Positions 33,814 through 43,162 of a stretch of 64,000 bases of DNA are shown here, one piece after another. Both the position numbers and the translations under genes were made by a program. Location of the stretch: the NCBI GenBank assembly GCA_036796975.1, contig DAIRBY010000010.1:1-64000 (forward strand), written 5' to 3'. Position 1 is the first letter of the stretch. The number at the start of each line of letters is the position of its first letter. This stretch comes from UBA8190 sp003453695. GTDB taxonomy: Bacteria; Actinomycetota; Acidimicrobiia; Acidimicrobiales; UBA8190. A model generated the notes under the pieces. That model was not told the origin of the DNA. It saw only the letters and a program-made list of their open reading frames with translations, and ran no database searches.

Positions 33814-34756
33814 CGCCGGCACCGCGGGTACAGACGACCCCGTGACCGGCGACTCCCGGAGCCCGGCCCTGGTCATGCTGGCAGCGGGCATGGCGACCCG
33901 CTACGGCGGCGGCTGCAAGCCCTTGGCCCCCGTTGGCCTGCGCGGTGAGGCGGTCATCGACCTGAACGCCAGTGACGCCCGCCAGGCGGGCTTCGGCCGC
34001 ATCGTGGTCGTCCTCGGCCCGCAGAGCGGGCCGGCCATCACGTACCACATCGAGCAGTGCTGGCCCGACGGTCTCGACGTGGCGCTGGCCGAGCAGCGCT
34101 TCCCCCTCGGCACCGCCCATGCGGCGCTGTGCGCCCACCGGTTCGTGGGCGATGCGCCCTTCGCCTTGATCAATGCCGACGACGTCTACGGCGCTCCCTC
34201 GCTCGAGGAGCTGTGCCGCTTTCTCATGCGGTCGGACGAACATGCCAACGTCGCCTACCGGCTGGCGGACACCATCGTCAGCGACGAACCGGTCACCCGG
34301 GGAACGTGCACGGCCGATCCCGACGGCCGTCTCGTCGAGATGGTGGAGCGCAAGCGAGTGGCCCGGCGCCCCGACGGGCGCTTCGACAGCGACGACGGCA
34401 AGGAGCCGGCCGTGCTCGAGCCGGACACGCTGGTGTCGGTCAACCTGTGGGGACTGCACTCCTCGGTGTGGCCGGTCCTCGAGGCGGCGGTGGCCGCCGT
34501 CCACCCCGAGGTGAGCCCGGACGGGGAGCTCGAAGGGGAGCCGGCCGGCGACACCGAGGTGCTCCTCCCCGAGGTGATCGGCGCCATGGTGACGGGCAGG
34601 GGCGCCGGCCCGGCCCAGCCGGTGCGCGTGCTCGAGGGCATCGGTCGCTGCATCGGGGTGACCCATCCGGGCGACCTGCCCGTCGTCCGCACCGAGCTGG
34701 CCGTGATGGTGGGGCAAGGGATCCGATCCGAGCGGGTGTGGGGCGTGAGCGCGTGA
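33806..34756 (+). CDS. Nucleotidyltransferase (sugar-phosphate NTP_transferase type)
   Basis: 316 residues from ATG 33806, overlapping fabH by eight bases. The nucleotide-binding loop LAAGMATRYGGGCKPL (near 24-39) and the metal Asp pair in LINADDVYG near 120 identify the fold of glucose-1-phosphate thymidylyl- and uridylyltransferases. A region with ERKR and DSDDGKEP loops in the C-terminal half differs from RmlA and GalU, so the sugar cannot be named. Starts with a 15-residue Gly/Ala/Asp leader. The acylphosphatase gene follows after 21 bases. Confidence 0.82.
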   Translation: MGDAGTAGTDDPVTGDSRSPALVMLAAGMATRYGGGCKPLAPVGLRGEAVIDLNASDARQAGFGRIVVVLGPQSGPAITYHIEQCWPDGLDVALAEQRFPLGTAHAALCAHRFVGDAPFALINADDVYGAPSLEELCRFLMRSDEHANVAYRLADTIVSDEPVTRGTCTADPDGRLVEMVERKRVARRPDGRFDSDDGKEPAVLEPDTLVSVNLWGLHSSVWPVLEAAVAAVHPEVSPDGELEGEPAGDTEVLLPEVIGAMVTGRGAGPAQPVRVLEGIGRCIGVTHPGDLPVVRTELAVMVGQGIRSERVWGVSA

Positions 34757-34777
34757 GGGGCGGCCGGTAAACGGCCA

Positions 34778-35068
34778 ATGAGCGACGACGAGCGCGCTGC
34801 CGTCGTCCGCCGCCGGGTCGTGGTGGCGGGCCGGGTACACGGCGTGGGCTTTCGCGCCTCGTGCGCCCGGCGCGCCCAGGCTCTCGGTGTGGCCGGGAGC
34901 GTCTCCAACCGGCCGGACGGGACGGTCGAGGCCGTCTTCGAGGGCGAGGCGGAGGCGGTCGACGCCATGGTGGGGTGGTCCCGGCACGGCCCGCCCATGG
35001 CCCAGGTGACCAGCGTGGACGTCTACGAGGAGGACCCGGCCGGCCTCCGCCGGTTCGCCGTCGTGTGA
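34778..35068 (+). CDS. acyP: Acylphosphatase
   Basis: 96 residues from ATG 34778. The signature GRVHGVGFRASCARRA (near 18-33) has the catalytic Arg, and the second motif GSVSNRPDGTVEAVFEGE (near 39-56) has the catalytic Asn. Acylphosphatases hydrolyse acyl phosphates such as 1,3-bisphosphoglycerate and acetyl phosphate. Complete and standard in length. Last gene of the thiolase-fabH-nucleotidyltransferase-acyP run. Confidence 0.93.
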   Translation: MSDDERAAVVRRRVVVAGRVHGVGFRASCARRAQALGVAGSVSNRPDGTVEAVFEGEAEAVDAMVGWSRHGPPMAQVTSVDVYEEDPAGLRRFAVV

Positions 35069-35547
35069 GCGCGGGGACGGGCCCGGTGCGGACCCCCGGA
35101 CGCGGCGAAGCCCCGAGTAGCCGGATCGGCCGAAGCCGCCCGAACTCCTCGGGGCCAACGCCAGTCGGTTGACGGCCCGTCCCCGGGTCGGACGACCCCG
35201 GTCCGGAGCTGACACCGGCTGGTCCCAGGGAACCTCCGCTGCCCACACCGTCTTCCTGACCGAACGCTCGTCTCCGTACTCCTCCGGTGAACCACCTTTC
35301 GGCGTTCCTTCCGGGTTCTGTCCGGTCGTTTCCGTTCGGCTGGGTGACACTGTGCGCCCGGGGCAAAAAGGAGTCAACACCGATTCGCGAAATCCCGATG
35401 TTGTCCCCTGGATTTCTTCGGTCGTCCCCAACTCGACGCGCACCATCCCCAACGGCAGCCACGGCGGTCCCCAGGTCTTCCCCAAGCGAATGGCGGACCC
35501 TCCGCCTGTCGTCGCCGTGACGACGGCAGGGCGCCAGGCCCCTGCTC
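35069..35547. other. Intergenic region, no gene recognised
   Basis: 479 bases between convergent acyP and the LuxR-type gene. The first part holds a GC-rich inverted repeat at about 35182-35202 (CCGGGTCG / CGACCCCGG, one bulged base), which could end transcription from the acyP side but lacks a T run. From about 35395 to 35490 five CCCC[AT]-cored units recur at irregular spacing. Base composition falls below that of the genes around it. No open frame here has protein-like content or a ribosome site. Confidence 0.5.
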
Positions 35548-38529
35548 TCAAGCGAAGGGGTCCAGCCCCGCCCGGCGCCCAATCTCGCCCGCCTCGTACC
35601 GGCTGCCGGCGTCCAGCTTGCGCAGGAGGCTCGAGACGTGGACACTCACCGTCTTCTTGCTGATGAAGAGGGCGGCCGAGATCTGCCCGTCGGTCTTTCC
35701 CGCGGCGAGCTGGGCGAGCACCTCGGCCTCCCGAGCCGTGATCCCGAGGTCGCTCGCCATCCGGGTCAGGCGCCGCTGGTCCTCGGTGCCCGGCTCGAGG
35801 GCGATGCCGGCCCGCTGGGCGAGCGCCTCCACCCGGCTCACCAGGGGGCGCGCACCGAGTCCGACAGCCGTGCGCCACGCGTCGCGGAGGAGATCGCGCG
35901 CCTGGGCGCGGCGCGACCGCGTGGCGAGCAGGGCGTCAGCGTGGCGCCACTGGCAGTAGGCGGTCTCGAAGGGTTGACCGAGCTGCCTCCACTGCCTCTC
36001 CGCCGATTCCCAAGCGGACGGGTCGGAGCGGTCCAGCCTGGTGGCCTCGGCGATGCACAGGGCGACCATGGCCTGCGCCCGCGGGGCGCCGGTCGCGCTC
36101 TCGCCACCGGAGCGGGCCACGACCTCACCGGCATGTTCGGCGAGCTCGCCCGCCAGGAGCTGCAGCTTGACGGGGTCGTGTCGTCGTCCGGCGACTCGTG
36201 CCTGTTCCAGCGTGTCCGCCAGGGCCTGGGCCCCCTTGGCGCACATCTCCGGGATGACGTCGCTGTCGTCGGTGCTCGCCGCCAGGGCCAGAGCCCGCTC
36301 GACTGCCTCGTATCCCTCCCACGGCCTCCCCTCGAGAAGAGCGAGCTCCGCGAGGCGCACCAGGACGGTCCCACGGAATTGGACGTCGTCGAGCTGCTCG
36401 GTGTTGCGGTCGATGATCGCGATCTCGTGTGCCGCCTCCTCGAGATTCCCGCGGCGAAGAGCGAGCATCGAGCGGACCATCCCCGGGTGGTTCCCGCAGT
36501 TGCCCATGAGGCTGCCGACCAGGGCGACGGTGGCCTCGGCCTCGTCCCATCGGCCGAGGTCGACCAGGGCCTCGGCAGCGTTGAGGGCGGCGCCCTGGAA
36601 CCGGATGCCGCCGAGATCCTCGTCGGACGAGGCGCTGGAGCGCACGAGCTCGACGGCCTCCTCCAGCCTGCCCGCCGTGTAGAGGAGGGAGCTCAGGTTC
36701 GAATAGCCCCGGCTGATGTCCTCGGGGCTTCGCAAGTCCTCGGCGGTCCTGAGGGCGTCCCGCAGCATCTCTATGCCCTCGTCCCTGAGTCCCAGATAGC
36801 TCAGGCACACCCCGAGCGTGTTCAGGGCGTGGCCCTCCTCCCGTCTGGCGCCGGCCGCCTTCGCAACCGAGATCGCCCGTCGACAAACCAGCTCTCCCTC
36901 GCGAAATCGCGACATGAGCATCAGACAGCGGGCCTTCTCGGACAGCGTCCGGGCCAGCTCAATTGTGGGTTCGTCGGTGGGGATCAGCGCCTCGGCAGCA
37001 GCCAGCGCCTCGAACGACGCCGGCGGGTCGGCCAACGCCCATTGGTTGCGGGCCAATCGGACGTATGCCATCGCCCTCCGCAAGGGGTCCGCTTCACCGT
37101 CGAGGACGACCAAGGCGGTTCGGGCCAGCTCGATCGACCGTTCGCCCGCGCCGGCCAGATAGGCAGCGTCGGCGGCGCGTTCGACGAGCGTGGCCCGATC
37201 GACCATCGAAGACGCCGCTTCGGGCCCGAGCTGGTCGTAGGCGTCCAGCGCGTGCTCCAAGTGGGCGATCGCCTCCTCGAAGGCGAAGACCTCGAGCGCG
37301 GAATCGGCGGCCGCCAGGGCGCTGCACAGGGCCTCGTTCCATAATCCCGCTGCCCACCAGTGGGCGGCGAGCTCTGCCTCGGGCACACCTTGGCCAGCGG
37401 GGGCGGTGGGCGCGTACGAACGCAGCGCCTCGGCGATCCGGCGGTGGACACGGATCCGCTCACCGGGCAGGAGCGATCCGTACACCGCCTCGCGCACGAG
37501 CTCGTGTCGGAAGCGGTACCCGGTTCCTCGGTCCGACGGCACGACCACCTGGCGCCCGATGCACTCCCTGACGGCGGTGTCGAACTCGAGCTCTCCGAGG
37601 CCGGTGGCCTCGAGGAGCAGCGCGTGACGAGCTTCCACGCCCAGAGCAGAGGCGGCGCCGAGCACCGTTGCCGCCTGGGACGACAGTCCGGCGAGCCTGC
37701 TGGCGACGGCACCGGTCAACGTGGGCGACCAGGCACCGACGGCGCCGGCGGCGACCAGCTCCTCGACGAAGAAGGGGTTGCCGGCAGACCGCGAGCGCAA
37801 GGCGTCTACCAGCGTCCGTTCGGGACGGCGGCCGAGGATCGCCGAGACGAAGGCGACGAGATCGAGCTCGTCGAGCCCACCGAGCAGGATCGTGCTCACC
37901 TGAGGCAGTCGCCCCAGCTCGACGACGGCGTTCTCCAACGGGTCGCCGGTCCGCACCTCGTCGATGCGGTAGGTGCATACGACGATCAGTTTCGACGAGC
38001 CGGCGCCGCGGGTCACGAAGTCGACGACGCCCAACGACGCGGCGTCGCTCCATTGCAGGTCCTCGAGCACGAGCAGGGTGGGCGTCGCCTCGCTCAAGAC
38101 GGCGAGGGATCGGAGGATGACCTCGAGCAGCCACACCTTGGCCATCGTCCCGGGGACCGGCCGCGGCGGAGACTCCGCCGGCGCGCCGCCCGCCAACGGC
38201 AAGCCGAGGGCTCCGAAGGCGGGACCGAGGACGCTGTTGGCGAGGTCCGTCGGCAGCTGGTGCTCGAGGTCACGCAGGGCGGAGACCATCACCCCGTACG
38301 GCAAGCCCCTTCCCTCGAGCGGCGTGGCACCCCCGACGGCGACACGGAAGCCGAGCAGACGGGCGCGGCCCGACAGCTCGTCGACGAGCCGGGTCTTCCC
38401 CATCCCGGCCTCACCCCCGACGAACACGGTGGCGCTCCCCGCCGTGGGCACCTGCTCGAGGAGGGCGCCGAGCCGGGCCAGCTCGCCGGTTCTCCCGACG
38501 AACGGCACGCACCTGGCTCCTCCCGCCAT
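35548..38529 (-). CDS. LuxR family regulator with large ATPase domain (LAL type)
   Basis: 993 residues from ATG 38529; the frame is open to GTG 38655, which would add 42 low-complexity residues and overlap the next gene. Order: an AAA/STAND ATPase with VFVGGEAGMGKTRLVDEL (P-loop near 37) and LLVLEDLQWSDAAS (Walker B), a winged helix (RFRHELVREAVYGS), a long TPR-like helical array (about 430-880), and a C-terminal LuxR helix-turn-helix (LGITAREAEVLAQLAAGKTDGQISAAL, split here). LAL regulators are large ligand-gated activators, often of secondary metabolism or carbon use. Targets unknown; nothing nearby is an obvious target. Confidence 0.88.
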   Translation of the reverse strand: MAGGARCVPFVGRTGELARLGALLEQVPTAGSATVFVGGEAGMGKTRLVDELSGRARLLGFRVAVGGATPLEGRGLPYGVMVSALRDLEHQLPTDLANSVLGPAFGALGLPLAGGAPAESPPRPVPGTMAKVWLLEVILRSLAVLSEATPTLLVLEDLQWSDAASLGVVDFVTRGAGSSKLIVVCTYRIDEVRTGDPLENAVVELGRLPQVSTILLGGLDELDLVAFVSAILGRRPERTLVDALRSRSAGNPFFVEELVAAGAVGAWSPTLTGAVASRLAGLSSQAATVLGAASALGVEARHALLLEATGLGELEFDTAVRECIGRQVVVPSDRGTGYRFRHELVREAVYGSLLPGERIRVHRRIAEALRSYAPTAPAGQGVPEAELAAHWWAAGLWNEALCSALAAADSALEVFAFEEAIAHLEHALDAYDQLGPEAASSMVDRATLVERAADAAYLAGAGERSIELARTALVVLDGEADPLRRAMAYVRLARNQWALADPPASFEALAAAEALIPTDEPTIELARTLSEKARCLMLMSRFREGELVCRRAISVAKAAGARREEGHALNTLGVCLSYLGLRDEGIEMLRDALRTAEDLRSPEDISRGYSNLSSLLYTAGRLEEAVELVRSSASSDEDLGGIRFQGAALNAAEALVDLGRWDEAEATVALVGSLMGNCGNHPGMVRSMLALRRGNLEEAAHEIAIIDRNTEQLDDVQFRGTVLVRLAELALLEGRPWEGYEAVERALALAASTDDSDVIPEMCAKGAQALADTLEQARVAGRRHDPVKLQLLAGELAEHAGEVVARSGGESATGAPRAQAMVALCIAEATRLDRSDPSAWESAERQWRQLGQPFETAYCQWRHADALLATRSRRAQARDLLRDAWRTAVGLGARPLVSRVEALAQRAGIALEPGTEDQRRLTRMASDLGITAREAEVLAQLAAGKTDGQISAALFISKKTVSVHVSSLLRKLDAGSRYEAGEIGRRAGLDPFA

Positions 38530-38630
38530 GTGGGAAGTCTCGCGCCTGGCCTCTCGTATGTCGCCGGACGACGCGTCGGCGGCGGCCCCCCGAGGGGAAC
38601 CGCCGCCCGACGTCTGATCGGCGAGGGACG

Positions 38631-38876
38631 TCAACACGCCGCTCCGAAGTGGCACGTCACGACGCCGCTTCCGGGGACGGACGAACTGTTGAGCGGCGAG
38701 TAGACGGGCGTGGGCCTCTGGACGCCTGCCGCCGGCGAGCTACCGGTGGTGCGCCCGGCCACGAAGGCCGCGGTCAGGAGGACAACGATTGCCACAGCCA
38801 ACAGCACGACGCGCAGTGCCCTGCTCATCGCCCGCGGGTAATCGAGGGGGGTGGTGATGGAGGGGGTGGTGGTCAC
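38631..38876 (-). CDS. Small membrane-anchored protein with extracellular tail
   Basis: 81 residues from GTG 38876, with AAAGGA eight bases upstream (a later ATG at 38828 would drop 16 residues). One membrane helix (LRVVLLAVAIVVLLTAAFVAG, split as 22-42) is followed by a Ser/Pro/Thr-rich tail that ends VVTCHFGAAC, with two Cys close to the C-terminus. It is like short actinobacterial envelope proteins but I know no family. The LuxR-type gene starts downstream on the same strand. Confidence 0.6.
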   Translation of the reverse strand: MTTTPSITTPLDYPRAMSRALRVVLLAVAIVVLLTAAFVAGRTTGSSPAAGVQRPTPVYSPLNSSSVPGSGVVTCHFGAAC

Positions 38877-38898
38877 GGCCTGGTTCCTTTCGCATTCT

Positions 38899-38920
38899 CC
38901 GGGCCGCCTCTCGGGCCCGG
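38899..38920 (-). terminator. Possible hairpin terminator after the SRPBCC gene
   Basis: CCGGGCC (38899-38905) pairs with GGCCCGG (38914-38920) across an eight-base loop. It lies about 100 bases past the SRPBCC gene stop on the minus strand and before the small anchored protein. There is no T run, so if it acts it is of the U-less type. Confidence 0.3.
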
Positions 38921-39018
38921 CTAGGAATCAGGATGCGCCGCGCCGGCCACGCCCACATCGGGAGATCTCCTTAGATCGCCCCCGGCCTCTCCGTATCGCG
39001 CCGGGGCTTGGGGCTACG

Positions 39019-39501
39019 TCAAGCGCCGGCGTCAAGAGGGGGCTCGGGGCCACGGCCCCGCTCGCCGGCCTCGAGCAGGCGGCCGATCTCGGCCACCTCG
39101 GTGGCGACGGAGTGTGCGAACCACGACCGGGCGGCGGCGTCGTAGACGGTGCCGAGCAACCCGTGTCCGAAGTCCATCTCCTCCACGTGGTGGAGCCGGG
39201 TGCCACCGGGGACCTCCTCGATCTCGAACCAGGCGTGCAGCCCTCTCGGGACCCCGTGCTCCAAGGTCACGTCGATGCTCGTGGGCCGCTTCCACCGGTA
39301 GCGGGTGATGACGGATCCCGGGAACCGGCCCATGAACTTGCCGTCCTCACGGGCGATCATCCCATCGGAGGTGTCGGCCAGCTTCGTGACCCACACCATC
39401 TTGGTGTCCGCCTTGGTGTACTGCGCCGGGTCGAGGACGAAGTCGAAGACCTCCTCGGGTGTCACTCCCCGGACGAATGCGGTCCCTTCACCCCGTATCA
39501 C
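39019..39501 (-). CDS. SRPBCC family protein (polyketide cyclase/dehydrase-like)
   Basis: 160 residues from GTG 39501, with AGGAG seven bases upstream. A START/Bet v1-type helix-grip fold is seen: GVTPEEVFDFVLDPAQYTKAD near the start, RYRWKRPTSIDVTLEHG in the middle, EVPGGTRLHHVEEMDFGHGLLG, and a long C-terminal helix (VATEVAEIGRLLEAGE). Members bind small hydrophobic ligands or act as cyclases. The gene stands alone; ligand unknown. A Gly/Pro-rich tail of about ten residues ends the protein. Confidence 0.85.
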   Translation of the reverse strand: MIRGEGTAFVRGVTPEEVFDFVLDPAQYTKADTKMVWVTKLADTSDGMIAREDGKFMGRFPGSVITRYRWKRPTSIDVTLEHGVPRGLHAWFEIEEVPGGTRLHHVEEMDFGHGLLGTVYDAAARSWFAHSVATEVAEIGRLLEAGERGRGPEPPLDAGA

Positions 39502-39724
39502 CCAACCGCTCCTCTCCGTGCACAGCCAATTGACAGGACGCCGGACCCGCCACGGGCGTCGTACCAAGGCCGACCCTAGTGCGTCGCTCGAGCAGCGCAA
39601 CCCCAGGTCTTGCCGTCGCCCGGGGAGACCGGTGCAGGCCCAGGGACTGGTGGGTATGAAGACCGTCGCGGAGAACCGACGCCATATTCACGGCGACCCC
39701 GGCGACGATTCGGAGGACGACATC

Positions 39725-40288
39725 ATGACCGGTTCCGGCGACATGCACACCAATGTGGTCCAGCTGCTCCTGGCAGACCACCGGCAGGCGGAGCAGTTGC
39801 TCGAACGGTTCCACGACACGCCGGCAGACCAGCGGGACGAGGCCTTCTGCGAGTTGACCTACACACTCGTCCGTCACGAGGTGGCCGAGGAGGAGGTGGT
39901 GTACCCGGCGCTGCGCAGGTACGTGGACGGCGGCGACGACCTCGCCGACATGCGCATCGCCGAGCAGGCCAAGGCCGAGGAGCTGTTGGCCGAGATGGAG
40001 AGAGCCGGCGTGATGAGCGCCGAGTTCCCGGCCATGTTCAACACCTTGCGTTCCGAGGTCCTGGCTCACGCAGAGGCGGAGGAGCAGTCGGTGTTCCCCG
40101 AGCTCACCACGAGCGTCAAAGCCGACGAGTTGCTGGAACTCGGCAAGCGCTTCGACATGGCCAAGAAATTGGCGCCCACCCATCCTCATCCCCACGTGCC
40201 CGACACCCCGCCGGGCAACCTGGTGCTGGGGCCGGTGGCCGCCGTGGTGGACCGGGTGCGTGACGCCGTGCGGGGCGTGCGCACCTGA
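39725..40288 (+). CDS. Hemerythrin (HHE) domain protein
   Basis: 187 residues from ATG 39725 with GGAGGA upstream. The four-helix HHE bundle is seen with metal-ligand candidates LADHRQAEQLLERF near 18, YTLVRHEVAEEEVVYPAL near 49, and SEVLAHAEAEEQSVFPEL near 105, giving the His/Glu set of a diiron site. These cytoplasmic proteins sense O2, NO or redox state, or hold iron. The C-terminal 40 residues (a His/Pro stretch then VVDRVRDAVRG) are an extra amphipathic tail seen in mycobacterial homologues. An upstream ATG at 39656 is possible but has no site. Confidence 0.88.
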   Translation: MTGSGDMHTNVVQLLLADHRQAEQLLERFHDTPADQRDEAFCELTYTLVRHEVAEEEVVYPALRRYVDGGDDLADMRIAEQAKAEELLAEMERAGVMSAEFPAMFNTLRSEVLAHAEAEEQSVFPELTTSVKADELLELGKRFDMAKKLAPTHPHPHVPDTPPGNLVLGPVAAVVDRVRDAVRGVRT

Positions 40289-40290
40289 GC

Positions 40291-41319
40291 TCAGCGCACC
40301 ATGAGGAAGGTGATCAGCGCGGCCAGATAGGCGGCGTAGCCCGCCAGGATCATTGAGCCGTCGAGGCGTCTCAGGGCGCGCCGGACACCGGCCAGCGCCA
40401 GGGCGAGGGCGGTGAGGGCGAGTGCGAAGGCGGCAACCAGCACTGCTCCCCCGTCGCTCGCCACGCCCACGATCGACGCCGGCACCAGCAGGCCGAGCAC
40501 GACGTTCAGGTTGTTGGAGTTGAGGGCCTCGCTGAGCACAGCTGCGCCGCGTCCCCGCCTGGCCAGGTACACGCCCGCCACCGCATTGGGCAAGCTGGTC
40601 ACCGCCGCCAGCAGCACCGCCCCGATCACCAGATCCGGGACGCCGAAGTGGTGGCCGACCCCGGTGGCAGCGCCCTCCATGAGGATGGAGGAGCCGATCA
40701 CGACGGCCAGTGCGCCCACGCCCAGCACGACGTCACGACGATCGCCACGACCGGGCAGGATCGCTTCTCTCAGCTCGGCTTCCTCCTCGAAGACGGCTTG
40801 TTCGAGCCACCGGCTGGCCCGCTCCGGCACACCGAGGCGCCGGGCGGTCCGGGGCCATCCGCACACCACGACGTAGGGGCCGAAGGCGACGAGGGCGAGC
40901 AGCAGGCCGGCGCCGGCTGGGAACAGCGACCCCGAGGTACCCAGGGCGACCAGGGCCACCCACAGCGCCACCACCCCGCTCAGGGCGATGACGCGTCCGT
41001 GCAGGCGGATGCGGCCCGCCACCACCGCACCCAGCCCGAGCAGGGCGGCGACGTTGAACACGTTCGAGCCGAGCACGACCCCGGCGCCGACCTGGCGCTG
41101 ATGCCGAGCCATGGCCGTCACCGCCGAGGTGATCTCGGGGCCGTTGGCGGCGAGTGCGGCGGCCAGCCCCAGCATGGCCTCGGACAGCCCGAGGCGGGCG
41201 CCGACCCGTTCCAGGCAGCGCGCCAGTCCGGCGCTGGCGGCCAGGGCCAGAGCGGCGGCGGCGCCCAGCACGACGACTTCGGCCCACACCGGAGCCGCCA
41301 GCGTGGTCGCAGTTGCCAT
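40291..41319 (-). CDS. Sodium/calcium exchanger family (CaCA) protein
   Basis: 342 residues from ATG 41319 with GGGAGGAG upstream. It has two halves of about five membrane segments. The first repeat has LAANGPEITSAVTA and LGSNVFNVAALLG; the second has AAVTSLPNAVAGVYLA and LNSNNLNVVLGL. These match the alpha-1 and alpha-2 cation-binding repeats of YrbG-like exchangers, with the Gly-Asn-Ser parts intact. A short acidic loop (EEEAELREAI) separates the halves. Likely exports Ca2+ against Na+ or H+. It converges with the hemerythrin gene, two bases apart. Confidence 0.87.
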   Translation of the reverse strand: MATATTLAAPVWAEVVVLGAAAALALAASAGLARCLERVGARLGLSEAMLGLAAALAANGPEITSAVTAMARHQRQVGAGVVLGSNVFNVAALLGLGAVVAGRIRLHGRVIALSGVVALWVALVALGTSGSLFPAGAGLLLALVAFGPYVVVCGWPRTARRLGVPERASRWLEQAVFEEEAELREAILPGRGDRRDVVLGVGALAVVIGSSILMEGAATGVGHHFGVPDLVIGAVLLAAVTSLPNAVAGVYLARRGRGAAVLSEALNSNNLNVVLGLLVPASIVGVASDGGAVLVAAFALALTALALALAGVRRALRRLDGSMILAGYAAYLAALITFLMVR

Positions 41320-41440
41320 GGTCGGGCTCCTCCCGCGTGAGATGAGAGTGCCGACCAGGCTTCCCGGCGCGCCGAAGGAAAAGTGTAGGGGCACTGCGAC
41401 TCACCGGGATGGGGCTCACCGGGACGGGTACGCGACGAGC

Positions 41441-43162
41441 TCAGCCCGCCTGGGTCGGGAACCACCCCTCCACGGCGCGCCCCGGCACCTCGAGCAATCG
41501 CCTCCAGGCCGCGCCGGCTTCGGCGCGGTCGACGAGTTCGAGACGGACCGGCGCTCCGGGGGCCAGGTGCGCCAAGCGGTGCAGGTCGGCGGCGATGACC
41601 ACGGCGCCGACCCGGTAGCCCCCCACCGTGGCGTGGTCCGGGCCGAGCACGATGGCTTCTCCACCCGGGGGGAGCTGCACGGCCCCGGCCACCATCCCGC
41701 GCGACGGCATGGTGCCGCCGGCCGGCAGAGAACGACGTGGCGTGCGCTCCTCGGAGTCGTCGTGGCGGACGAGGCGGATGCCGACACGATTGCTGTCCGG
41801 GGCCACTCGCCATTCGCCTGCCACCGCGCCCTGCGGGTGCTCGTCGGCGGTGTCGCCGCCCGGCTCGTGCTCTGCGTCCGGGCCGGTCAGCACGCGCAGG
41901 ACGGCGGGAGGCGTGTCGTCACGAGGCATGTGCAGGGCGCCGCGAGGACGCCCGGCTCGGCCCACGCCCACCATGTCGCCCACTCGCAGCGGGCCGGGCC
42001 CGAGTCCGCACAGCAGGTCCGACGAACGACTCCCGAGCACAGGCGGGACGTCCATGCCCCCGCTCACCGCCAGCGTGGCCCGCACGACCCCGCCGAGCGA
42101 GCCCGCCTCGAGTATCTGGCCGTCGTGGAGGGGCACGACCTGTGCCGGCGGGACGGCCTTGCCGTCCACGACCAAGGGCACGGCCTCGTCGCTCCAGGGG
42201 TCGCCGATCACGACGGCGTGCATGTCGTGGTGGGCGCGCAGGCGAGGGCCCCGGCCGGTGATCTCGAGCACCGCCTCGTCGTCTCCGTTCCCCACGAGGC
42301 GATTGGCCAGGCGACGCGACAACTCGTCGGCGGTGCCAGCCCGGGGAACGCCGAAGGCGGCCACGGCGCGTCTGCCCGCATCCTCGACCAGGGAGCAGGC
42401 GCCGGGTTCGAGCACCTCCAGGGCGGGCGCCGCCCGGGTGAGCGGACCACGCCGACGGGCCGGCAGCGGTGACGGCTCTGCACCCGACGGGCACAGGCGC
42501 ACCCGACGGCCCGGTGCCAGCACGGCGTAGGGCGGTGCCGACTCGTCGAACAGCACCTCGCCCGTGCGACCGACGAGATGCCACCCGCCCGGCGTGTCCT
42601 GGGGATAGATGCCGGCAAACCCGCCGCCGATGGCGACGGACCCGGCGGGAACGGCGGGCCGGGGGCGGGCTCGCCTGGGCACGGCTGCCAACGGGGGCGG
42701 CAGACCGACCAAGTAGCCGAAGCCGGGGGCGAAGCCGACGAAGGCGACGCGCAGCTCGGCCCCGCCCACGAGGTCGACGACCTTCGTGGCGGACATCCCG
42801 GCCTGGCGGGCCACGTCGTCGAGGTCGGGCCCGTCGAAGCGCACTGCGATCTCGAGCACGTCGCCGGCGCCATCCTGCGGATCGTCTCCGCCCGCTCGGC
42901 CGTCGTTCTCGGCGGCCAGCCGGGTGACGACGTCGACCAGGGCGTCGAGGTCGGCTCCGGTGGGATCGACCGTCACGGTGACGGTCCCGAGGCCGGCCAC
43001 CACGTCTTGCACCCCGGGCCAGCTCCCGGCGCGCCGTTCGACGTCGAGACGGCGCGCCAGCAGCAGGGCGGCATCGACGTCACCGACATCGGCGAGCACG
43101 GCGGCGTCACCGAAGGGGCGCACCTCCACCCCACCGACAGGGCCCGCCCGGGAGCGGCTCAC
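41441..43162 (-). CDS. pxpBC: 5-oxoprolinase subunits PxpB and PxpC fused
   Basis: 573 residues from GTG 43162 in a GTGA overlap with pxpA. The first half (about 1-240) is the PxpB (KipI-like, AHS1) domain: EVRPFGDAAVLADV, then FVGFAPGFGYLVGLP and AGSVAIGGGFAGIYPQDTPGGWHLVG, split here. The second half (about 270-570) is the PxpC (KipA-like, AHS2) domain: VEDAGRRAVAAFGVPRAGT, GGMDVPPVLGSRSSDLL, and HATVGGYRVGAVVIAAD. With PxpA it hydrolyses 5-oxoproline to glutamate using ATP. B and C are usually separate genes. Confidence 0.93.
   Translation of the reverse strand: MSRSRAGPVGGVEVRPFGDAAVLADVGDVDAALLLARRLDVERRAGSWPGVQDVVAGLGTVTVTVDPTGADLDALVDVVTRLAAENDGRAGGDDPQDGAGDVLEIAVRFDGPDLDDVARQAGMSATKVVDLVGGAELRVAFVGFAPGFGYLVGLPPPLAAVPRRARPRPAVPAGSVAIGGGFAGIYPQDTPGGWHLVGRTGEVLFDESAPPYAVLAPGRRVRLCPSGAEPSPLPARRRGPLTRAAPALEVLEPGACSLVEDAGRRAVAAFGVPRAGTADELSRRLANRLVGNGDDEAVLEITGRGPRLRAHHDMHAVVIGDPWSDEAVPLVVDGKAVPPAQVVPLHDGQILEAGSLGGVVRATLAVSGGMDVPPVLGSRSSDLLCGLGPGPLRVGDMVGVGRAGRPRGALHMPRDDTPPAVLRVLTGPDAEHEPGGDTADEHPQGAVAGEWRVAPDSNRVGIRLVRHDDSEERTPRRSLPAGGTMPSRGMVAGAVQLPPGGEAIVLGPDHATVGGYRVGAVVIAADLHRLAHLAPGAPVRLELVDRAEAGAAWRRLLEVPGRAVEGWFPTQAG

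Noticed and set aside
35395..35490. Repeated CCCC[AT] units upstream of the LuxR-type gene's 3' end
   Set aside because: Spacing is irregular and they lie past the 3' ends of both flanking genes, so no regulatory role is indicated.
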